NCBI RefSeq assembly: GCF_900101845.1
Contig: NZ_FNAM01000006.1
Coordinates: forward strand, 1 to 64,000
Direction of reading: 5' to 3'
DNA length: 64,000 nucleotides
Source of the DNA: Sporomusa acidovorans
GTDB lineage: Bacteria > Bacillota > Negativicutes > Sporomusales > Sporomusaceae
The notes below the pieces were generated by a model, which saw only the letters and a list, made by a program, of their open reading frames with translations, was not told the DNA's origin and searched no databases. Of the stretch, positions 42,598 to 51,265 are shown piece after piece; the stretch's first letter is position 1, and every line of letters starts with the position of its first letter. The position numbers and the translations under genes are program-made.

Positions 42598-44145
42598 TCA
42601 CCCCACCCGTCTGATTAGTATCGCCTTTATTCCGAAAACATCTTCAAAAAAATCAGCCTTATCAGCAAAGGTCCAGCCTTCCAACGAAAGATCTTCCCTG
42701 CTGGTAACGGTAATGATTAATTCATCACCGCGCAAAACAACTTCTGCCTGACTGACCTTTTGGCGATGGCTGCGGTCGATAGCATCAGCCAGCCGGATAA
42801 TCGCCGAAAGCTTTGAGACGGTAACCTTTTGGTTTGGTGTCAAATAGGCAAAATTGGCATCATTGTCAGAGGGTGTTCCTTTGGAATGATAAAAGGCAAT
42901 GTTGGCGATTACATCTCTTTCTGCTTTAGAAAAGCCCAACATGTCTGAAGAAATGATTAACCGGTAAGAATAGAAATAGTGCCGCCGCAAATTAACATGC
43001 TTACCAATATCATGCAGAATGGCGGCTACTTTTAACAGCAGCCGGTGACGCTCACCCAAACCGTGAATACGCCCCAGCTTATCAAATAACAGCATCGCCC
43101 AATGCTTTACGGCGGCTGCATGCTTAGGATCATAATAGTATTTTTTACTAATCTCCCAACACAGACTGATCATCTGGTCCTCGATAAGCTCATTATGCTT
43201 ATCTGCGGTCTTTTCAGCAATATGTTTAATCACAATACCATCGGAAAATTGGTCACTCAAAATAACAATTTCCTTAGGATTTGTCAGTGACAATATCTGC
43301 TTGTAGAGTACGATAGTCGGCAAGACAATCTCAGCCTTATGTTCGGTTAATTTATATGTCGTTATGATCTGCGGCAAATTCAAGGAACGTACTGTTTTAT
43401 AAAGGCTGTCAAATTCGGATAAACTGACAAAAGTAATTCGCTCTTGCTCTTTGCCAAGCATTTTTAGCAGCAGTCTGGTTTCAGCGCCAGATAGTACCAG
43501 CCGCTTGATATCATGCTGCCGCATTTCTTTTTCCACAGGCTCAATGGTACTGCTTATATATTCCGACAAAGCCTGCTGAAAATGAACCGAATCCCGCTGA
43601 TTCTTTTCGAAACTTTCTTTGATGCGCAGTGCGCCGATATGGATATTTTGCTGATAGCGAAGATTGCCTTCCTTATAGAGAGTAAAACCAAGAGCACCGG
43701 AAGAGATATCAACAAACAGCATACCTTCCTGGGAATTCAGCAGACCGTGGTCATTTACGGTTTTCACCAGGGATACATATTTGTAAAAAATCTCCTGCGG
43801 CATATCGACTACTTCCACATTTAAGCCGGTTTTTACCTTAATCTGGTCAATAATGTACGGTTGATTCTCCGCTTCCCGAATCGCCGTCGTAGCCACCAGC
43901 CGATAGTCCCGCACACCGTATTCGGAAAGCATCCGGCGGTATCCCTTTAACAGTTCGCAGATTTCGCTTACGGCCCCAAAACTAATCCGTCCGGTTTTAA
44001 ATGTCTCTTCACCCAACATTACCTGGCAGTAGCTCTGTTCAATAACCTTCACATCATCAAGTTTCGTATATTCTACTATTTGTACCCCAATCTGTTCTGA
44101 GCCGACATGAATGGCGGCAAACCTGTCAGGCGCATGTTTGGCCAT
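42598..44145 (-). CDS. Ppx/GppA-like protein with HD domain and degenerate phosphate-binding motifs
   Basis: A 515-residue protein of the exopolyphosphatase/guanosine pentaphosphatase fold with a C-terminal HD domain (ILHDIGKHVN, YHSKG). The actin-like phosphate motifs are altered: IHVGSEQIGVQIV replaces the usual DxGSNSxRL, and FVDISSGALGFTL replaces DLGGGSTE. The HD domain still has His-Asp. It may therefore be a regulatory pseudo-phosphatase, or may act through the HD domain. It is cotranscribed with ppk1. GGGGGA precedes the ATG. The canonical paralogue is divergent at 44551, across the structured repeat. Confidence 0.85.
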   Translation of the reverse strand: MAKHAPDRFAAIHVGSEQIGVQIVEYTKLDDVKVIEQSYCQVMLGEETFKTGRISFGAVSEICELLKGYRRMLSEYGVRDYRLVATTAIREAENQPYIIDQIKVKTGLNVEVVDMPQEIFYKYVSLVKTVNDHGLLNSQEGMLFVDISSGALGFTLYKEGNLRYQQNIHIGALRIKESFEKNQRDSVHFQQALSEYISSTIEPVEKEMRQHDIKRLVLSGAETRLLLKMLGKEQERITFVSLSEFDSLYKTVRSLNLPQIITTYKLTEHKAEIVLPTIVLYKQILSLTNPKEIVILSDQFSDGIVIKHIAEKTADKHNELIEDQMISLCWEISKKYYYDPKHAAAVKHWAMLLFDKLGRIHGLGERHRLLLKVAAILHDIGKHVNLRRHYFYSYRLIISSDMLGFSKAERDVIANIAFYHSKGTPSDNDANFAYLTPNQKVTVSKLSAIIRLADAIDRSHRQKVSQAEVVLRGDELIITVTSREDLSLEGWTFADKADFFEDVFGIKAILIRRVG

Positions 44146-44346
44146 TTAGATCCCCCTAAAATAGTGGCATGATTTATTACTTATTCATTTAGTTCTACGG
44201 TTAGAACCAAAAGTCCTGTGTTTATTATTAGGACTTAATACTAAATTAACAGCAAATTAACGCAATTTTAAATTTGGTCCACTATGATTAAAATATCATG
44301 GATATCAGCCAGGCGAGAAGGATTTTAGCAAGAATAGCGAATAATT

Positions 44347-44513
44347 ACTAGTGGAGCGTCTACGTTGAAAGCGTAAAAGAATTCGCGGGAATTTTTTCGC
44401 AAGGCGAGGCGGAGGAGGTGCACATATCGGGAATATGTAAACCGACGACAACGAAGCATTGCGGAAAAAGGCCCGCGAAGTAATTATGATTTCAGCGTAG
44501 ACGCTCCACTAGT
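44347..44513. repeat. Structured intergenic repeat element, copy 2
   Basis: 167 bp. Outer arms of 24 bp: 44347-44370 (beginning ACTAGTGGAGCGTCTACG) and 44490-44513, with one G-U pair. Second stem: TTCGCGGG with CCCGCGAA. Third: TTTTTCGCAA with TTGCGGAAAAA (one extra G). Core: GGCGAGGCGGAGGAGGTGC, hairpin ACATAT/ATATGT, CCGACGACAACGAAGC. Copy 1 (12887-13049) has the same core with different but paired stems. Here it sits between two divergent Ppx-family genes. Confidence 0.8.
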
Positions 44514-44550
44514 AGTCTTATTGCATAAACGCAGTTAGGAGTTGAACGTT

Positions 44551-46065
44551 TTGACCGAACGGGTAGCAATCATTGATCTTGGATCGAACTCAGCCCGCCT
44601 TATTGTTATGACTATTTATCACAACGGAGCCTACAATTTAGTATATAACCAGAAAGAATCCGTGCGTATGAGTGAAGGTATGCTGGAATCGGGAGTACTC
44701 ACCCGCGATGCGATGTGGCGGGCTATCGGCACGCTCAAGGTCTTTGCCCATATGTGTGAACTGATCAAAGTGGATAAAATTCTGGCGGTAGCCACCGCCG
44801 CTGTACGCAATGCCAAAAATGGTGCTGAATTTATTGACCTGGTCCATCAGCATACCGGTATTCCCTTACGCGTTATTAGCGGAGAGGCTGAGGCTCGGCT
44901 CGGCTATACCGGTATTATCAACACGATTGATGTAGAGAATGCACTGCTTTTTGACTTAGGTGGCGGCAGTACCGAGATCACCTTAGTGAAAAACAGGCGG
45001 CCGGTTGAGGTTTTTAGTCTCCCGTTCGGAGCAGTCAATCTTACGGAAAAATTTGACTCACAGGATAAAATCAGTGATTGTCAGCTAACTGCCATGCGTG
45101 ATTATATAATGAAACGCCTGGAACGGCTACCCTGGCTTAAGCGATTAGGGCTGCCTCTTGTCGGCGTGGGCGGTACGGCGCGCAATATTGCTAAGATGGA
45201 TCAAAAGTACAAACATTATCCCTTTCCCAAGGTACATAATTACCGTTTCGGGGCAATGGCCTTTGAGGAGTTGTGGCGGGAATTAAATAGGACGAATTTG
45301 AGCCAACGCCGTAAGTATCCGGGACTCAGTAGTGAACGTGCTGATATTATTATCGCCGGAACTACGATCGTCAAATCGCTGCTGGAGCTGTCGCAGGCTT
45401 CTCAGATCATTGTCAGTGGCTGCGGTGTCAGGGAAGGGATGTTTTTGGAATACTATCTTTCCAAGCAACAATCGTCAGTCATTATCCCCGATATTCTGTT
45501 GCACTCCACCCGCAACATGCTGCTATTTTATAAAGGGAATGAAGCCCATGCCGAACATGTGGCCAAACTGGCGGAAACCATGTTTGACAAATGGCAGTCC
45601 ATATTACGCTTATCCGTTAGGGACCGGCGCCTTCTCCGGGTAGCCGCTTTACTGCATGACATCGGCATTACCATCAACTACTATGATCATGCCCGCCACA
45701 GCGCCTATCTTGTTGAAAACGCCCGGCTATTCGGTCTTACTCACCGTGAACAAATGCTGGCAGCCGTAGTGGCCGGCTGGCATAACGGCCCGGCCGCCAA
45801 GTATGTCCGCAACAAAATATACAGCGAGTTTCTTGATCAAAACAACTGGCAAACAGCCCGTAAGCTGTCTCTCTTGCTGGCCTTGGCTGAGAGTCTGGAA
45901 ACAACTGAACTTGGCTTAGTACAAGATGTTGAGCCAACCATTACCGGCAATCAGGCCACTCTTAAACTAATCACCAGGGATCCTGTAAGTATTGAACGTC
46001 AGGCGGCTGTACAGCACCGCAAATGGTTTAAAAAAGAACTTGGCTTTGAATTGATTATCGAATAA
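44551..46065 (+). CDS. ppx: Exopolyphosphatase / guanosine pentaphosphatase (Ppx/GppA) with HD domain
   Basis: Hydrolyses polyphosphate or pppGpp. The 504-residue product has intact motifs: IDLGSNSARLIV at the start and LLFDLGGGSTEIT at about 130-145, then VGVGGTARNIA, and a C-terminal HD domain (ALLHDIGITIN). The start is TTG at 44551 because AGGAG lies 9 nt upstream, although a TTG at 44542 is also open. It is divergent from its degenerate paralogue and ppk1, so polyphosphate synthesis and breakdown are adjacent. The YtpB-like gene follows 30 bp later. Confidence 0.93.
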   Translation: MTERVAIIDLGSNSARLIVMTIYHNGAYNLVYNQKESVRMSEGMLESGVLTRDAMWRAIGTLKVFAHMCELIKVDKILAVATAAVRNAKNGAEFIDLVHQHTGIPLRVISGEAEARLGYTGIINTIDVENALLFDLGGGSTEITLVKNRRPVEVFSLPFGAVNLTEKFDSQDKISDCQLTAMRDYIMKRLERLPWLKRLGLPLVGVGGTARNIAKMDQKYKHYPFPKVHNYRFGAMAFEELWRELNRTNLSQRRKYPGLSSERADIIIAGTTIVKSLLELSQASQIIVSGCGVREGMFLEYYLSKQQSSVIIPDILLHSTRNMLLFYKGNEAHAEHVAKLAETMFDKWQSILRLSVRDRRLLRVAALLHDIGITINYYDHARHSAYLVENARLFGLTHREQMLAAVVAGWHNGPAAKYVRNKIYSEFLDQNNWQTARKLSLLLALAESLETTELGLVQDVEPTITGNQATLKLITRDPVSIERQAAVQHRKWFKKELGFELIIE

Positions 46066-46095
46066 TTAGCTAAAGGCACAAACAAGGAGGGCACT

Positions 46096-47166
46096 ATGGG
46101 ATTATCCTTGGCTACTACTACCACACGCCTTACCCTGTTAATTAAGTTTGTCTATACCGTATTCCCGCTTGTTAACAAGGAGCTTTCCCACTGGCAGGCT
46201 TATGCGGCTGCGCACGGTATGCGTGAACTAGCCGATCAGGCACTTGCCAGCATTACGAGCAAAAGTTTTCACTGCAAGGGCGGCAGCATATACAGCCTGT
46301 ATAAAAATGTGCCTACCGCTGATTTTGTCCGGCTGGTAGTAGCTCTGCAGACCATCAGTGATTATCTTGACAACCTTTGTGACCGGGCCGGTGTTGTTGA
46401 TGAGGATGCCTTTCGTCAACTCCATCTTGCCGTCACCGATGCTCTTGATCCGGATAGACCAATGAACGATTACTATGCCGCCTATCCTTATAAAGATGAC
46501 GGCGGCTATTTACATAACCTTGTTGCTGTCTGCCGTCAGGAGATTAACAAACTTCCTGCTTACCACTTGGTTAAAACGGAAGCCTTGCGGCAAGCCGGGT
46601 TGTATAGCGAGCTCCAAACATTAAAACATCTGCATCCCAAAGTGCGCGAACAAAAACTGCTTTCCTGGATTCATGGCCATCTGCCCGACTATCCGGGAAT
46701 TACCGCCTGGGAATTCGCCGCAGCTACCGGATCCACCCTCGGAATGTTTATGCTGTGTGCAATCGCCCATAATCCCGAACTGACCGCCGAGGAAGCCGAA
46801 AAAACTGCTGATGCCTATTTCCCCTGGATTAACGGCCTGCATATTCTGCTTGACTACTTTATAGACGAAGCGGAAGACCGCCAGGGCGGCGACCTAAACT
46901 TTGTAGCGTATTATGAAAATAGCCAGCTTACCCTTGCACGTCTCACGTTTTTTATTAAACAGGCCTACGCTCAGGCCGGACAACTGCCGGAAACAACCTT
47001 TGCCCGCACGGTAGTGGACGGATTACTGGCCATGTATCTGTCTGATCCAAAAACCGAGCAGCCGGCGGAACAGACCATCCGGCAAAGCCTGCTGCAAACG
47101 GTCGGCGGCTTTACCCGGTTGATGTACTTACTCTGCCGGCTGCTGCGAAAGAAACATATATTATAA
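46096..47166 (+). CDS. YtpB-family large-terpene (sesquarterpene) synthase-like protein, DUF2600
   Basis: A 356-residue protein matching DUF2600. Bacillus subtilis YtpB makes tetraprenyl-beta-curcumene from heptaprenyl diphosphate, a precursor of spore sesquarterpenes. Seen here: the aspartate-rich SDYLDNLCDRAGV and LDYFIDEAEDRQGGDLNFV, the two metal/diphosphate motifs of this class, plus an N-terminal LYKNVP region. Largely helical. AAGGAGG precedes the ATG. It lies 30 bp downstream of ppx, so they may be cotranscribed; pyrophosphate/polyphosphate chemistry could link them, but that is inference. Confidence 0.82.
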   Translation: MGLSLATTTTRLTLLIKFVYTVFPLVNKELSHWQAYAAAHGMRELADQALASITSKSFHCKGGSIYSLYKNVPTADFVRLVVALQTISDYLDNLCDRAGVVDEDAFRQLHLAVTDALDPDRPMNDYYAAYPYKDDGGYLHNLVAVCRQEINKLPAYHLVKTEALRQAGLYSELQTLKHLHPKVREQKLLSWIHGHLPDYPGITAWEFAAATGSTLGMFMLCAIAHNPELTAEEAEKTADAYFPWINGLHILLDYFIDEAEDRQGGDLNFVAYYENSQLTLARLTFFIKQAYAQAGQLPETTFARTVVDGLLAMYLSDPKTEQPAEQTIRQSLLQTVGGFTRLMYLLCRLLRKKHIL

Positions 47167-47170
47167 AAAT

Positions 47171-47248
47171 AAAAGCGAGCTTGCTTGGTAACCTGCTTGT
47201 GATGCGGAATAGATCCGCCGGCAAGCAGTACGCAGCAAACTCGCTTTT
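47171..47248. terminator. Branched terminator hairpin between convergent genes
   Basis: Outer stem AAAAGCGAG (47171-47179) with CTCGCTTTT (47240-47248). Inside it CTGCTTG (47192-47198) pairs with CAAGCAG (47222-47228), enclosing GCGGA/TCCGC. A T-run follows on both strands. The nested structure is larger than a simple terminator needs. Confidence 0.7.
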
Positions 47249-47288
47249 TCATATTCTGCGAAAAAGTATTATCAATATCCAGGATTCT

Positions 47289-48416
47289 CTACTTGTTAGC
47301 CTGTCCGGCAGCCTTGACGATTGCCAGCGTAAACGCACAAATATTATAGAGATCCTCTTCTTTGATAAATTCATCAGTAGTATGCACTTTGGACATACCC
47401 GTGCCGAGTACGACCGTGGGAACACCATAGCTATTAAAGAAGTTGGCGTCGCTGCCACCGCCGGTCGCCTTAATTACCGGTGTGAGTCCGATACTTTCCG
47501 CAGCTTGGCGGGCAAGCTGCACAACAGGTGCTGTTTCTGGCAGTACATAGGCATCATATTTTTTCGAGATGCTGACTTCGGCTCTGCCACCACTGGCTTT
47601 AACCGTTTCTTCAAATACTTGCCGCATATGCTCTGTCTGGGCAGTCAGTTTTTCCATATTGCGGCTGCGGGCTTCAGCCACAATCTTAACTTTGTCGGGC
47701 ACAATGTTAGTCGCTGTTCCCCCTTCAATGATACCGATATTGGCCGTGGTCTCCTGGTCTATCCGGCCGTCACGGATGCCGGCCAGCGCCTTGCCGGCCA
47801 AGACTATGGCATTGATACCCTCCTCAGGCGCAACACCCGCGTGGGCTTTCTTCCCGTGAACGATAATTTCCAATTGATTCTGGCCAGGCGCCATATTGAC
47901 AATTTCCCCCGGTGAACCGCTGGAATCCAACGCATACCCGAAATCAGCCTTGAGTAAAGACGGATCGATATTTTTAGAGCCATTGAGACCGCCTTCCTCG
48001 GCTACCGTGAAAACGACCTGGATATTGCCATGAGGAATATTTTGCTCTTTGATCACACGTAGAACTTCCAGGATCGCTACTACACCGGATTTGTCATCAG
48101 AACCAAGGATCGTATCCCCGGCTGACGTAATGATGCCATCTTTTAGAACAGGCTGAATGTTGCCGCAGGGTTCCACACAATCAAGATGGGCCGTAAAAAG
48201 TATTCCGGGAGCCCCGGCTGCCGTACCGGGTAAAAAGGCTATCACATTGCCGCAATTGCCGCCAATTTTACCACCGGTGTCATCTTCCGTTACTTCTGTA
48301 TGTAAGTTGACCAGTTTCTGTTTAATAACATCAGCCACCTGCCGTTCTGCACGGGTAGAGCATTTAATCTGTACCAGTTCATAAAATTCGTCAAGTATCC
48401 GCTTTCTGTTAATCAT
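47289..48416 (-). CDS. M20-family peptidase (peptidase T-like)
   Basis: A 375-residue zinc exopeptidase. Metal-site motifs are FTAHLDCVEP (first His-Asp), ILGSDDKSGVVAIL (bridging Asp), VFTVAEEGGLNGS (Glu pair) and GGGSDANFF. It resembles YqjE/PepT-type tripeptidases rather than succinyl-diaminopimelate desuccinylase. Cytoplasmic. The start is ATG at 48416 with GGAGGG upstream; a longer reading to 48455 begins before this site. Monocistronic, converging on the terpene synthase gene. Confidence 0.9.
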   Translation of the reverse strand: MINRKRILDEFYELVQIKCSTRAERQVADVIKQKLVNLHTEVTEDDTGGKIGGNCGNVIAFLPGTAAGAPGILFTAHLDCVEPCGNIQPVLKDGIITSAGDTILGSDDKSGVVAILEVLRVIKEQNIPHGNIQVVFTVAEEGGLNGSKNIDPSLLKADFGYALDSSGSPGEIVNMAPGQNQLEIIVHGKKAHAGVAPEEGINAIVLAGKALAGIRDGRIDQETTANIGIIEGGTATNIVPDKVKIVAEARSRNMEKLTAQTEHMRQVFEETVKASGGRAEVSISKKYDAYVLPETAPVVQLARQAAESIGLTPVIKATGGGSDANFFNSYGVPTVVLGTGMSKVHTTDEFIKEEDLYNICAFTLAIVKAAGQANK

Positions 48417-48594
48417 TTGATTCCCTCCTACATATTTAATGCCGCACCCTGTCATATTAAAAACAGTAGCTGGCCTGCTGACATAAAAAGCGGCCTGGCC
48501 TATGCCATCCCCTTGCGGACAGGTAAGAAATACAGCCGGTTCCTTAAGGGTATTTGGAGTATTTTATTTAGCATTTGTAGAAAGGGTGCTCATC

Positions 48595-48912
48595 ATGCCA
48601 AAAACAATTGCATTAGCCCACTATAATCAAAAACTGGCTAATGAACTTACCCACCAGGGGTTCCTGGTTGTAGACGGCACTTATTCTTCCCGCCCAGGCC
48701 AAACGGCGGATGCCTACCTGTATACCAGTTACCGTCCGGACACCGATGATGGTTGCCTATGCCGGCACGAACCTGCCGATATTTGTCTTGGCAATTATCA
48801 TTATACCATAATTGACCATCCTGCCACTATTTATCTCAATATAACCGGCCTAACAACCGACCAGATAGCTGACAGGCTGCACCGGGAATTGGCCCGCAGC
48901 GCCAGACCGTAG
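48595..48912 (+). CDS. YkuS/UPF0180-like small protein
   Basis: A 105-residue cytoplasmic protein starting MPKTIALAHYNQKLANELTH, then GFLVVDG, a cysteine pair region (DDGCLCRHEPADICLG) and a C-terminal GLTTDQIADRLHREL. The layout (short beta-alpha-beta with a conserved GL(T)xD end) recalls UPF0180/YkuS, but the match is loose. ATG at 48595 has AAAGGG at proper spacing. It converges on dinB with 6 bp between stop codons. Confidence 0.55.
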   Translation: MPKTIALAHYNQKLANELTHQGFLVVDGTYSSRPGQTADAYLYTSYRPDTDDGCLCRHEPADICLGNYHYTIIDHPATIYLNITGLTTDQIADRLHRELARSARP

Positions 48913-48918
48913 GCCTGT

Positions 48919-50079
48919 TTACCGCTTCCGGGCTATCATTGTCGGCCCGCGCATAACGGTCCCTTCTCCAAAACGCTCCTTGAGTTTATCAACGGCCTTG
49001 GCGACAGCCTCCGCCTTTTTATCTTCCTGCTCAAAAAGGGATAGCTGACTGCCGCTTGTCACCAAACCACTGACGGCAACCCCCAGCAGCCTAACGCCCT
49101 CATTTAACGAAACCCTGCCTAACAATTCTTCGGCAACATGATAAATTGATTCATCGAGATTAACAGCAACCCCCAGCGTGTGACTGCGGGTAGTCGTGCG
49201 AAATGAGGCAAAGCGTACTTTGACGGTTACTGTCCGCCCGCTTAGCCCCTGCCTTCTAAGCCGCCAGCCTACCTTTTCTACCTGAGCCCATAATTCGGTC
49301 TTAAGCTCTTCAATGCCAAACAAATCCGTCGAGAAAGTAGTTTCCTTACCAATCGATTTTGGCTGGCAGTCAGATTCAACCTGACGGTCATCCTGTCCGT
49401 TGGCCAGCTGATGCAACGTATGCCCGAACTGGCCGCAATATTTGACAAGCAAGCTAGGATCAGCCGCAGCCACCTGGCCAATTGTTTTCAGCCCTATTTT
49501 AAGCAGTATTTCCGTTGTGTTTTTGCCTACACCCCATAACCGGCTGACCGGTATATCGGCCAATATCCTGTCGATTTCATCAGGACGGATGACCATTAAT
49601 CCATCCGGCTTATTCATATCAGAAGCAAGCTTTGCCAGAAATTTATTGGGAGCTACCCCTGCCGAAGCGGTAAGGGCAAGTTCGGTTTGGATGCGTTTTT
49701 TTATTGTAACGGCAATATCGACAGGACTGGTAAATAGCCCCTCCATACCGGTCACATCAAGGAAAGCCTCATCCAAAGACAAAGGTTCCACCAAGGGCGA
49801 ATATTCGCTAAATATCCTTAGAAGCTCGCTGGAAACTTTACTGTATTTTGCGTGATCAGTCGCTAAAAAAATTCCCTGCGGGCATCGCCGCCGGGCTTCT
49901 AGCGTTGACATAGCCGAATGAACCCCGTATTTACGAGCTTCATAGGAGGCAGTAGATACAACGCCGCGTGTCCCCGTTCCTCCAATAATTACCGGGCAAC
50001 CCCGCAATTGGGGATTATCCCGCTGTTCAACAGCGGCAAAAAAAGCATCCATATCCACGTGAATAATCCAGCGTTGCAT
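48919..50079 (-). CDS. dinB: DNA polymerase IV (Y family)
   Basis: Translesion DNA polymerase, 386 residues. Catalytic carboxylates are in IIHVDMDAFFAAVE near the N-terminus and in LSLDEAFLDVTG around residue 105. Then comes the helix-hairpin-helix thumb (LWGVGKNTTEILLKIG) and the little-finger domain. The C-terminus lacks a clear beta-clamp motif beyond QLSLFE, which is in fact a good clamp-binding sequence (QLSLF). GAGGTGA precedes the ATG. A LexA-type palindrome lies 27 bp upstream, so it is probably SOS-induced. Confidence 0.95.
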   Translation of the reverse strand: MQRWIIHVDMDAFFAAVEQRDNPQLRGCPVIIGGTGTRGVVSTASYEARKYGVHSAMSTLEARRRCPQGIFLATDHAKYSKVSSELLRIFSEYSPLVEPLSLDEAFLDVTGMEGLFTSPVDIAVTIKKRIQTELALTASAGVAPNKFLAKLASDMNKPDGLMVIRPDEIDRILADIPVSRLWGVGKNTTEILLKIGLKTIGQVAAADPSLLVKYCGQFGHTLHQLANGQDDRQVESDCQPKSIGKETTFSTDLFGIEELKTELWAQVEKVGWRLRRQGLSGRTVTVKVRFASFRTTTRSHTLGVAVNLDESIYHVAEELLGRVSLNEGVRLLGVAVSGLVTSGSQLSLFEQEDKKAEAVAKAVDKLKERFGEGTVMRGPTMIARKR

Positions 50080-50105
50080 TGACTCACCTCAGTGTTCTTA
50101 TTTTA

Positions 50106-50119
50106 AGAACATGTGTTCT
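50106..50119. promoter_or_regulatory. LexA (SOS) box upstream of dinB
   Basis: AGAACATGTGTTCT is a perfect palindrome fitting the Firmicute LexA core GAAC-N4-GTTC. An overlapping repeat, GTTCTTATTTTAAGAAC (50094-50110), shares the GAAC half. It lies 27 bp before dinB. Confidence 0.7.
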
Positions 50120-50327
50120 ATTTAATTATATACCCATTTCTAAAAATAATCAATCTGGGGACCATTTACAAATTCAGGACCAAAGTTACTTTAAAAATCG
50201 AATAAAAACGATTGTCCTGCGCCCGGATAATACGGATAGCTCTTATTTTGATAAAAAAACATTTCTGTTCAGCATTGAGCTGTCGGAAAAAGTATTCCCT
50301 TTGGCCAACATTCATTTAATTAAAATA

Positions 50328-50369
50328 AAAAGTCCTGACAGTTCATTGGGATGAACTGCCAGGACTTTT
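50328..50369. terminator. Bidirectional terminator
   Basis: AAAGTCCTGACAGTTCA pairs with TGAACTGCCAGGACTTT (one mismatch) around TTGGGA, with A/T runs on both sides. On the minus strand it follows the 252-aa gene. About 200 bp between it and the LexA box hold no gene I can support. Confidence 0.85.
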
Positions 50370-50420
50370 ATTTTTACAAAAAAACTTATAACTGAAGTCT
50401 GAGCCAGCGCCGAGTCTTTT

Positions 50421-51179
50421 CTAGCGGCGGAAATAATGCAATATGCTGTCTAAAATATCAGCTAGCATCTCTTTGCCATGAATTTGATTCATATTCGCTA
50501 ATTCAACATCAAACGTTATATTATCCAGTTTAATAAACGGCACCAGTTCATGGTTTGTCTGTAAAAAAGCAGAATCGTTAAAAGTATGTACAATGGTTTG
50601 CGGCCCGCCGGCAGTGGCTTGCAATTGTTTGCCATATTGGTCGAAAATTCGTTGCACAGTAGTCACGCAATTGCCATTTTCATCATAAATAAAACTATAT
50701 CTGGGATCGGCACTTACAGCCACCGGCTCGTTACCCAATCCGGCTTTTTCCTTGGCCTCTTTGACCCATGCCTTATCTACATTAACCCGGATATTGCTGA
50801 CAACCGGTTCCCATACCTCGCCGGCGGCCGGTGCTGCCAGTTCGCAGAGGAGAATACCCGCAGTAGCCGCCATCTCTTTGATATCTTTCTGGTACACCGG
50901 TGAAGTTACAATGATTCCCATAACCTGACCGGGTACATCCCTGACAATACGCAGGAATTTGGATAACTCTTCCAGCGTTGTCCGTTCTGTGGCTTGAATA
51001 ACTGTTTTATAAGTAATATCGCCATCAGTAAATTCCCAGTACACATCGGCTTCATGGGTCGTTGTCCGGCCTTCAATCACAGCATGGTACTTTTCTTGCA
51101 GCGTTTTTACCGTATCCACATCAGCAATGGCCTCATAGATCTCGCGGACAGCCTGCTGATAAATACTTGGACTTGTCAA
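50421..51179 (-). CDS. 252-aa protein with restriction-endonuclease-like domain, catalytic lysine missing
   Basis: A soluble protein. The middle reads EADVYWEF, then YKTVIQATERTTLEELSKF, and GIIVTSPVYQKDIKEMA with GILLCEL: the order of strands and helices in Mrr-type PD-(D/E)xK domains. But the expected QxK is QAT, so nuclease activity is doubtful. The C-terminal part is beta-rich without a known motif. The start is TTG at 51179, with GGTGGTG upstream. It is separated from the YhaM gene by 86 bp on the same strand. Role unknown; a DNA- or RNA-binding role is only a guess. Confidence 0.6.
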   Translation of the reverse strand: MTSPSIYQQAVREIYEAIADVDTVKTLQEKYHAVIEGRTTTHEADVYWEFTDGDITYKTVIQATERTTLEELSKFLRIVRDVPGQVMGIIVTSPVYQKDIKEMAATAGILLCELAAPAAGEVWEPVVSNIRVNVDKAWVKEAKEKAGLGNEPVAVSADPRYSFIYDENGNCVTTVQRIFDQYGKQLQATAGGPQTIVHTFNDSAFLQTNHELVPFIKLDNITFDVELANMNQIHGKEMLADILDSILHYFRR

Positions 51180-51265
51180 TATAACACCACCATACTTATT
51201 TTTGCCTATATTATATATTACCGCTAATTGCCTTCAAATACAATTTTTACCCGGTTATTTCCCGT

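Noticed and set aside
50079..50354. Plus-strand open frame divergent from dinB
   Set aside because: Its only usual start codon is a TTG overlapping the dinB start, its last codons lie in a terminator stem, and no ribosome site suits an internal start. The segment NRIKTIVLRPDN to LIKIKS looks mildly protein-like, so a missed gene with an odd start is not excluded.
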